Positions 1 to 5,277 of a stretch of DNA of 6,569 nucleotides are shown here, one piece after another. Numbering within the stretch: the first letter of the stretch is position 1; every line of letters starts with the position of its first letter. Source of the DNA: Verrucomicrobiota bacterium (GTDB lineage: Bacteria > Verrucomicrobiota > Verrucomicrobiia > Verrucomicrobiales > Verrucomicrobiaceae); the NCBI GenBank assembly GCA_023429545.1, contig JAEYUU010000510.1, positions 1-6,569 of the forward strand, given 5' to 3'. The position numbers and the translations under genes were made by a program. Under the pieces are notes generated by a model. The model was not told the origin of the DNA. It did not search any database and saw only the letters and a list, made by a program, of their open reading frames with translations.

Positions 1-619
1 GCCCCATGTAGAGGTAGTAGTCGAACTGGCGGACCTTTTGGCGAATGGCGTCATACGGGAGATCGTCGGCACCCAGTTCGACAACAGCCCCGGCACTGCG
101 TAGCTTTTGCGCCACGTCCTCCCAGCCAGTTCCATAAATATCGAACTGGAAGTCGGAGAGGTCCATTTCCTGGGCGAGGCGCACCAGCAGTGACTCGCGT
201 TTGCGGCCATCCGGATACAGCTTCGTGGTGAGGCCGATGATGATGCGCCTGGGCGCGATTCCTGGATCCAGGGCGGGCAGCACGTAACAGAGCTTTTCCC
301 TGGGAACCCCCTCCGTCACCAGTTGTCTCACCGTCATGGTGGACATGCAGATGGTCATCGCTGCCTTTGATGTGGCGGCAAGCGCAAGCGTCATCCGGTG
401 GCTGTCGTCGATGTGCGTGATGGCAATCGTCGAGCACGCAGGAATCTCATCGGGTATCCACCAGAAGAGCATGAAGTGATTGATGTCGCATGCGGGATCC
501 GGCGCGTCGCCGATGCTCACCTCACAGCCGAGCTCCGTGAGTTCATCGCCAAGGCGACGGCACATCTTTTCGATCACCCAGCCCTTGCTTTGGGCGTCCA
601 GTACCAGGTGGCATTTCAT
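1..619 (-). CDS. GT-B-like (GT4-type) glycosyltransferase, 3' end outside window
   Basis: N-terminal 206 residues of a probable cytoplasmic glycosyltransferase; the frame runs without a stop off the low-numbered window edge. It starts at ATG 619, six bases after the methyltransferase stop, with only a weak purine-rich stretch upstream. The N-terminal domain runs to about 120, with DINHFMLFWWIPDEIP (45-60), THIDD (68-72), and a CMS...LVTEGV...LPALDPGI segment (91-121) of the kind found where GT-B N-domains end. A second Rossmann-like domain begins at IIIGLTTKLYPDGRKRESLL (126-145), followed by FDIYGTGWEDVA (159-170), a donor-side motif pattern of GT4-like enzymes. The end, FDYYLYMG (199-206), precedes the place where the catalytic E-x7-E type region would be, which is missing here. 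It probably adds one sugar to the lipid-linked glycan; donor and acceptor are unknown. Read directly by translating the minus strand. Confidence 0.75.
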   Translation of the reverse strand, partial: MKCHLVLDAQSKGWVIEKMCRRLGDELTELGCEVSIGDAPDPACDINHFMLFWWIPDEIPACSTIAITHIDDSHRMTLALAATSKAAMTICMSTMTVRQLVTEGVPREKLCYVLPALDPGIAPRRIIIGLTTKLYPDGRKRESLLVRLAQEMDLSDFQFDIYGTGWEDVAQKLRSAGAVVELGADDLPYDAIRQKVRQFDYYLYMG

Positions 620-625
620 ACTTCG

Positions 626-1402
626 TCAGGCCAGCTTTTGCAGGACTGCCACCACATGCCATGTTTCATCCGTGACGGAAACGTTATCCTGGAATCCGGC
701 GTGCGTGGAGAGCGTTCGGAAGCCGTGTTTCGCCGCCAGGCGTTCCATCTCGCTGACGGTAAAGAAGCGGTTGACCTGTGTCTCCGCCACGTGGTCATAG
801 GTGCCATCGTTCCGCAGGTCGTAGATGTTGATGTTCACACGCGCCAGCGACAAGGATCGGTCGAGAGTCGTTTCTGATGTGCGCACCACCGTCCCATCCG
901 GAGTACTGATGCGCCGGACACGAACCGGCTCAAAATGACCGAGCATGGTCGGAGCATGCCAGAACTCCACGATGAACAAGCCCCCGGGACGAAGGCTGGA
1001 ATGCACGCCTGCAAACACCTGATCGAGGGCCTGGTCCGTCTGCACGTAGCCAATGGAATCAAAAAGACAAATGGCGGCATCCTGCGGCACAGGCGGTTTT
1101 GGCAGATGCCGCATGTCCTGTACCGAGAATGTCACCGGAAGATTGCTCGTTTCGGCCTTGGCTTGTGCCACGGCAATCATCTCCGTCGAGGAGTCCGTGG
1201 CAGTCATCGTATGTCCGAGGGCCGCGAGGAGCAGGGCGTGCTTGCCCGTGCCGCATGCGAGTTCAAGCACTCGGGATGAGCTGGGATCCACACCGTGGGC
1301 GAGAAGCTTCTCATGGACAAATTGGGCCTCTGCAGCATACGGTTTAGCCTGGTAGAACAGGTCGTAGAATTCAGCGTGTCTCCCCTTGAATGAGTGGCTC
1401 AT
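626..1402 (-). CDS. Class I SAM methyltransferase, DesVI/TylM1-like (aminosugar N-methyltransferase candidate)
   Basis: SAM-dependent methyltransferase of 258 residues. Motif I is LELACGTGKHALLLA (46-60), with acidic Asp70 closing the second strand and QDMRHL at 95-100. The stretch ICLFDSIGYV (111-120) and the later LRPGGLFIVEFWHAP (137-151) match the pattern of DesVI and TylM1, which N,N-dimethylate the amino group of dTDP-aminosugars. The C-terminal half (ETTLD, NINIYDL, then VAETQVNRFFTVSEME at 205-220) also follows that family's layout, as recalled. The start at 1402 is chosen over the in-frame Met at 1501 because it forms an ATGA overlap with the aminotransferase stop and begins right at the conserved N-terminus; the longer form would add 33 low-complexity residues. 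Coupling to the aminotransferase supports methylation of its product. O-methylation or a different acceptor is possible. Confidence 0.75.
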   Translation of the reverse strand: MSHSFKGRHAEFYDLFYQAKPYAAEAQFVHEKLLAHGVDPSSSRVLELACGTGKHALLLAALGHTMTATDSSTEMIAVAQAKAETSNLPVTFSVQDMRHLPKPPVPQDAAICLFDSIGYVQTDQALDQVFAGVHSSLRPGGLFIVEFWHAPTMLGHFEPVRVRRISTPDGTVVRTSETTLDRSLSLARVNINIYDLRNDGTYDHVAETQVNRFFTVSEMERLAAKHGFRTLSTHAGFQDNVSVTDETWHVVAVLQKLA

Positions 1403-2514
1403 GCGTACTGTTGCCGTGCTGCTGAAACTGCGGTTACGACCTGTTCGATCGTGTCCTCTGTAAGCGTATGGCTCGACGGTAGATAGAGCCCTGACTGCCA
1501 TAACTCATCAGCAACGGGCGTGGGAACCGTGCGGAACCCGGGCATGCGCTGGAAGCAGGGCTGTGAATTCATGGGACAGAAGAAGGTCCTGGTGTCCACG
1601 CCCAGCTTGCGGAGCCGATCCGCAAGGACATCACGGCTGATGCCGAACTCCGGCTTTACCACAATACCGTACATCCAGTAGACATTCTTCGCCCATTCAG
1701 CCTCGTGGGGAAGCTGGAGTCCAGGGATGCTGGCGAGCTTTTCATTGTAGATGGCGGCCATCTTGCGTTTGGACTCGATCACGTGCTCCAGCTTGCGAAG
1801 TTGTGCCGTGCCCATGGCCGCCTGATAGCCGGTCATCCTGAAATTGTATCCCGCGTACTCATGACGGAATCGAGGCACGGTGAATGCTAGATTGCGAAGC
1901 AGCCTCAGGCGTTCGGCCAGGGCATCGTCATTCGTCACCACCATGCCGCCTTCGCCGGTGGTAATGAGCTTGTTCGCATAAAAGCTGAAGCAGCCCATAT
2001 CACCAAAGCTGCCTGTGACGCGACCACGGCAGGTGGCGCCGTGAGATTCTGCGCAATCTTCGATGACGCGCAGGTCGTGTTTCCGGGCGATCTCCATCAG
2101 TCTATCCATGTCCACGGGATGTCCAAACAGGTGGACGGGAATGATTGCCCGGGTCTTTGGCGTGATAAGATCCTCAATGAGATCCAGATCCAGATTCCAG
2201 GTGACGGGTTCAGAGTCCACCCCCACGGGAATGAACCCGTGGTGGTACGCCGCCAGACCAGTGGCGACGTTGGTGGATGCGCTCATCAGCACTTCGGATC
2301 CCTCGGGCAAATCGAGAACATCCACGGCGAGATGGAGCGCTGTGGTGCCGCTTGTGACCGCGATTCCATGGCGGCACCCGCAGAATGCGGCGAATCCTTC
2401 TTCAAACTCCTGGATGGATTTTCCAAAGGAGCCGGAAATCTCGCCGCGCCGCAGAGCAGCCACCACGGCCGCGATTTCCTCCTCACCGATATCGGGCTCA
2501 AAGACCGGGATCAT
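1399..2514 (-). CDS. DegT/DnrJ/EryC1/StrS aminotransferase, perosamine-synthase-like
   Basis: PLP-dependent sugar aminotransferase that converts a nucleotide-linked keto-sugar to an aminosugar, usually with glutamate as amino donor. It has 371 residues, the usual family length and complete. Landmarks: SGTTALHLA (55-63) contacting PLP phosphate, a VHLFGHPVDMD segment (127-137), IEDCAESHGA (151-160) with the PLP-ring Asp153, the Schiff-base Lys182 in SFYANKLITTGEGG (177-190), and YNFRMTGYQAAMG (223-235). The TTGEGG sequence after the lysine is typical of C4 aminotransferases such as GDP-perosamine synthase and ArnB. C3 enzymes such as FdtB/TylB usually read LGxxGDGG there, so a 4-amino sugar is the likelier product. 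The start has a strong SD and overlaps the cupin stop; the stop overlaps the methyltransferase start. Family very sure, exact substrate (GDP-4-keto-6-deoxymannose or a dTDP sugar) inferred. Confidence 0.9.
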   Translation of the reverse strand: MIPVFEPDIGEEEIAAVVAALRRGEISGSFGKSIQEFEEGFAAFCGCRHGIAVTSGTTALHLAVDVLDLPEGSEVLMSASTNVATGLAAYHHGFIPVGVDSEPVTWNLDLDLIEDLITPKTRAIIPVHLFGHPVDMDRLMEIARKHDLRVIEDCAESHGATCRGRVTGSFGDMGCFSFYANKLITTGEGGMVVTNDDALAERLRLLRNLAFTVPRFRHEYAGYNFRMTGYQAAMGTAQLRKLEHVIESKRKMAAIYNEKLASIPGLQLPHEAEWAKNVYWMYGIVVKPEFGISRDVLADRLRKLGVDTRTFFCPMNSQPCFQRMPGFRTVPTPVADELWQSGLYLPSSHTLTEDTIEQVVTAVSAARQQYA

Positions 2515-2930
2515 CTTGGCTTCACCTCCACGTTTACCTTGTCATTCTCCGGTCCGAGGAACGGCCCCTGTTTCACACTGATTGCCTGGAAGTCCTCCAC
2601 CACCCGAAGACCATGCACCCCGTGCACCAGCACGATTGCATCGCCTGCACGAAGGGTGACCTCCTCCAGGAGGTTGCCATCATCGCTGTACAGTTCAATG
2701 ATGACCACTCCACGCTGCATGACGAACATCTGCTGCAGGTCGGATATTTCCCTCGCGAACGGCTTGTGATAGTGAGGCGCCTCTATAAAACCTGCCTCGT
2801 GAGCCAGCAGTCCGAATTGGAAGGAGGATTCCGCTGGTGAAAAAAATCGTGTCTTCTCGACACGCATGTCGGCGCGAATGACCTCGGCGTATTTCGTGCC
2901 CTTGTGCTCGATCAGTTCTACTCCCATCAT
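2511..2930 (-). CDS. Small cupin-fold protein of sugar-biosynthesis cluster
   Basis: A single-domain cupin of 139 residues, probably cytoplasmic. Cupin motif 1 is seen as EAPHYHKP (His53, His55) through QQMFVMQRG to Gly74, and motif 2 as AGDAIVLVHGVHG (95-107, with His103 and His106). Where a metal-binding Glu is often found after the HxH pair, the sequence here reads DLQQMF, so a Gln may replace it. The length and the HxHK pattern recall the 3,4-ketoisomerases FdtA/QdtA/Tyl1a, which precede an aminotransferase in dTDP-aminosugar pathways, but the rest of the sequence does not clearly match them. It more closely resembles an uncharacterised cupin type often found next to FkbM and aminotransferase genes. 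The start is ATG-ATG at 2930/2927 and the second ATG is equally possible. The stop overlaps the aminotransferase start (ATGA). Fold fairly sure, reaction unknown. Confidence 0.7.
   Translation of the reverse strand: MMGVELIEHKGTKYAEVIRADMRVEKTRFFSPAESSFQFGLLAHEAGFIEAPHYHKPFAREISDLQQMFVMQRGVVIIELYSDDGNLLEEVTLRAGDAIVLVHGVHGLRVVEDFQAISVKQGPFLGPENDKVNVEVKPR
2522..2529 (-). promoter_or_regulatory. Strong ribosome binding site of the aminotransferase gene
   Basis: On the minus strand GGAGGTGA lies inside the end of the cupin gene, with 10 bases between GGAGG and the ATG at 2514. It is the only near-perfect SD among the six visible starts. It fixes the aminotransferase start and suggests this gene can be translated independently of the upstream cupin. 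Confidence 0.75.
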
Positions 2931-2955
2931 GGTCGGTGAACAGTGCTGGTTGATG

Positions 2956-2986
2956 GCCAGGCTCTGTGTTTTGCCAGAGCCATGGC
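2956..2986 (-). other. Strong hairpin between FkbM-like and cupin genes
   Basis: An inverted repeat in the 73-base gap. Read on the minus strand, GGCTCTG (2981-2975) pairs with CAGAGCC (2966-2960) around the 8-base loop GCAAAACA. The stem extends by GCCA/TGGC (2986-2983 with 2959-2956) past a single bulged base at 2982, giving 11 pairs. No T-run follows on the minus strand, so this is not a canonical intrinsic terminator. It could limit transcription, protect an mRNA end, or affect translation of the cupin gene 26 bases further on. The structure was read by eye; the function is unknown. Confidence 0.55.
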
Positions 2987-3003
2987 AAAATAGACGAGAT
3001 TGT

Positions 3004-3897
3004 TTACGGCTGCGTATCTGCGGGGACGTCCAGCAGGGAGTTCGGCATGCCCATGCGGTGAATCAGGTGAAAGCGCGGAGGCTCGTAGTGGTTCTCTGCG
3101 GTAAAAGGATCGGCGAAGTGGCTGGCCACGAGATCCTCTCTCACGAAGAAGGCGTCCGTTCCAAAAGGATCACAGCCGACCAACTTGTAGCCAAGCTGCG
3201 TTCCCAATTCTTCGAACGCCTTTAGACTGGCGCCGTAGTTGTGGGTTCCATCCCACGTCCGTTCGGAGTCATAGTTCACCTTCCAATCAACCTGAGGCGG
3301 CACGGCAGCATTGTATTCAATGGCCAGCACCCTGGGGCGGTATTCCCTCCCGAGGGCTGCCCAAACGTGCCAGGTATTCTGGTCGATATCCACCGAGAGG
3401 AAATCTGGTTCACGTGGCACAGCGAGTTCGGCGAAAATCCCGATGATGTTCTCGCGGTTGATTTTTTTGACGACATGACGCAGCCGGGTTCCGTCGGCCA
3501 GGCCAGATTGTGCCAATCTGTTTTTGAATCGTGGATTCGCATCAATCCAGAAGCCATTCCAGCCTTGGGACAGCAGGAATGAAGTGTTGTTCTCCGCGCC
3601 ATCACCCACGCCGAATTCACAGAAGACCCGATTGGTGGTGCCTATCCGCCGGAAGATCTCCTGGATGATGCCATCCTCACCACCCTGCGAGCACACCTGA
3701 AACGAGTGGCGGAGGAGGCGCTTCGGTTCGGCGTAGCGTGGGTCGGTGTTCTTGAGCCACTCAATCAACTGCCGAGCCTGGACGGAGGTCGCTAGCGCCT
3801 GGGCTTGCTCTACACGCCCCAGTCTTTGGGCGATCAGATCGAGTTCCCTTATCAGCGGCAGGCTGTGATAGATTTTTGCGATGAATCGTCTGAACAT
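3004..3897 (-). CDS. FkbM-like SAM-dependent methyltransferase
   Basis: Probable methyltransferase of the FkbM type common in surface-glycan clusters, likely O-methylating a sugar. It has 297 residues. The first 60 are a helical, possibly coiled lead-in. The core begins with CSQGGEDGIIQEIF (69-82). A glycine-rich SAM-binding loop FCEFGVGDGAENN (92-104) follows, then an acidic residue at the end of the next strand (WIDA, Asp119), and PDFLSVDIDQNTWHVW (164-179), which in relatives holds the post-motif-I acidic strand. The C-terminal part, to about 280, has the NYGASLKAFEELG and GCDPFGTDAFFV segments seen in this group. The start at 3897 gives the full core but has no recognisable SD; 102 bases separate it from the ATPase gene. 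The acceptor is unknown. FkbM-like proteins in such clusters are mostly annotated by homology, so the methyl-transfer role is inferred. Confidence 0.75.
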   Translation of the reverse strand: MFRRFIAKIYHSLPLIRELDLIAQRLGRVEQAQALATSVQARQLIEWLKNTDPRYAEPKRLLRHSFQVCSQGGEDGIIQEIFRRIGTTNRVFCEFGVGDGAENNTSFLLSQGWNGFWIDANPRFKNRLAQSGLADGTRLRHVVKKINRENIIGIFAELAVPREPDFLSVDIDQNTWHVWAALGREYRPRVLAIEYNAAVPPQVDWKVNYDSERTWDGTHNYGASLKAFEELGTQLGYKLVGCDPFGTDAFFVREDLVASHFADPFTAENHYEPPRFHLIHRMGMPNSLLDVPADTQP

Positions 3898-3999
3898 CGA
3901 GATGGGATCAAGGTGCGGACCTCGGGAGAAAGCTTCTAGAGTGGCCGATCATGGTTCGTCAATTGCTCCCGGAAGATTTGCATACGGCGGGTGAATGCA
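3898..3999. other. 102-base intergenic gap between ATPase and FkbM-like genes
   Basis: The largest gap in the window. On the minus strand it contains TTGACG (3962-3957), but no good -10 box follows at 16-18 bases; the nearest, TCTAGA, matches the consensus poorly. No hairpin with a T-run and no SD is seen before the ATG at 3897. It could be a weak promoter or simply an untranslated spacer within one operon. Confidence 0.4.
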
Positions 4000-5277
4000 T
4001 CATTTCCTGTCCGGCTCCCATGAAGCGGCCCACGTAGCTTGTTGGAAGATAATGCCGTGTTCCCGACCCGGTATCTTTCCGGTCCCGAAGACATCTTGCG
4101 GAAGAACCTCGATCGTGGCGGCCTCCTCGATGCGATCAATCTCGCCATGCGCATCCGCCGCGATCACGGTGATGTGGTAGTGGCCCGGCAGCAGGTTCAG
4201 GGCAGGGACATTGCAGAATATCTTTCCAGATTGCGGCGCCTCGGCCAGGAGCTCCGGGGCTTGCTGATCAGCCGAAAACACGAGCAGTCTGGTGTTGTGC
4301 CGGTCATTGATCGTGATGCCGATTCCCAGTCCGCTCAGTGCCCTGCTGGAGTCATAGCTGAGCTGGATCTCAATGCCTTCACCCATGCGCGGAGTGCTGG
4401 TGAGCACCCCCTGAACGAAGATGTCGATCGAACGAAAAAACGAAACTGCTCCAGGAAGTCTGCCTGGGTGGTCGCTGAGGTCCATGCTGGAGCGCGTATC
4501 GGGTGAACTGGAACTGGCGTAGCGCGCGATCACCTCCGCGGTGTCTGTATAGGCGACTAGTTCCCCCTTGGAGAGCAGAATGGCGCGCGGGCAGAGATGC
4601 TGCATGGCGGCCATGTTGTGGCTTACAAAGAGTACGGTTCTCCCGCTTTGGGCCACATCGTTCATTTTCCCGAGACACTTCTTTTGGAACTGCGTATCAC
4701 CGACTGCCAGAACTTCGTCCACGACCAGAATCTCCGGTTCCAGATGCGCCGCGACCGCGAATGCCAGCCGCACATACATCCCGCTGCTGTAGCGCTTGAC
4801 GGGAGTGTCGAGAAATTTGTCGACCTCTGCGAAGGCCACGATTTCGTCGAACTTTTTGCGAATCTCCTCCATGGTCATCCCCAGGATGGCGCCGTTGAGG
4901 AAGACATTCTCGCGTCCGGTCAACTCGGGGTGGAATCCGGTTCCGACCTCCAGCAGGCTGGCCACGCGCCCTCCAAGGGTGATGCGGCCCTTTGTCGGCT
5001 CGGTGATGCGGCTCAGGATTTTCAGCAGGGTGGATTTGCCCGCGCCGTTTCTTCCAATGATGCCTACAACCTCCCCGGGTTGTACTTCGAAAGTAACATC
5101 CTTGAGAGCCCAGAACTCTTCAGACGTGGAAGTTTCGCGCCGGTTCTTTCTTCCTTTGAACAGGCCTTTGGCTTTGCTGGCAATCACGTCGCGGAGGGCG
5201 GTGTACGAAGCCCCACCCTTGTGCTGGTTGAAGTACGGTTTCCCCGCGTTTTCGAGCCGGATGATGGGTTCGCTCAT
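4000..5277 (-). CDS. wzt: Wzt-like polysaccharide ABC exporter ATPase with C-terminal carbohydrate-binding-like domain
   Basis: Cytoplasmic ATPase subunit of an ABC transporter that exports a lipid-linked polysaccharide across the inner membrane. It has 425 residues. The nucleotide-binding domain spans about 5-250: Walker A GRNGAGKS (75-82), the family-typical stretch around TGFHPELTGRENVFLNGA (113-130), signature YSSGM (163-167), Walker B ILVVDE (183-188) and the H-loop His220. Residues 20-55 form a basic insertion before the ABC core, as is common in Wzt/TagH proteins. Residues about 276-395 look like the beta-rich Wzt C-terminal domain, which in characterised Wzt proteins recognises the capped end of the O-antigen. 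The start ATG overlaps the stop of the GT-C gene, and no SD is visible just upstream, which suggests translational coupling. The partner permease (Wzm) is not in the window. It could serve O-antigen, capsule or another glycan; the ATPase call itself is secure. Confidence 0.9.
   Translation of the reverse strand: MSEPIIRLENAGKPYFNQHKGGASYTALRDVIASKAKGLFKGRKNRRETSTSEEFWALKDVTFEVQPGEVVGIIGRNGAGKSTLLKILSRITEPTKGRITLGGRVASLLEVGTGFHPELTGRENVFLNGAILGMTMEEIRKKFDEIVAFAEVDKFLDTPVKRYSSGMYVRLAFAVAAHLEPEILVVDEVLAVGDTQFQKKCLGKMNDVAQSGRTVLFVSHNMAAMQHLCPRAILLSKGELVAYTDTAEVIARYASSSSPDTRSSMDLSDHPGRLPGAVSFFRSIDIFVQGVLTSTPRMGEGIEIQLSYDSSRALSGLGIGITINDRHNTRLLVFSADQQAPELLAEAPQSGKIFCNVPALNLLPGHYHITVIAADAHGEIDRIEEAATIEVLPQDVFGTGKIPGREHGIIFQQATWAASWEPDRK

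Noticed and set aside
51..437. 128-codon minus-strand frame in the first 450 bases
   Set aside because: It is rich in His and Arg and has no domain. The +1 or +2 shifted frame from ATG 619 gives a continuous glycosyltransferase-like protein over the same bases.
1403..1501. 33-residue N-terminal extension of the methyltransferase from the Met at 1501
   Set aside because: The extension lies within the aminotransferase coding sequence and is Arg/Ser-rich without motifs. The Met at 1402 forms a clean ATGA overlap as at the other junctions.
2041..2769. Plus-strand open frame (242 codons) opposite the aminotransferase and cupin
   Set aside because: It is antisense to two well-supported genes and shows no family motif or RBS.
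3930..3962. Possible sigma-70 promoter (TTGACG) before the FkbM-like gene
   Set aside because: The -35-like hexamer is good, but the best -10 candidate (TCTAGA at 16-base spacing) matches only three of six positions, so it is not listed as a promoter.
3936..4154. 72-codon minus-strand frame spanning the gap after the ATPase gene
   Set aside because: Most of it overlaps the end of the ATPase gene in another frame, and its Arg-rich composition looks like a shadow. No RBS or homology pattern was seen.
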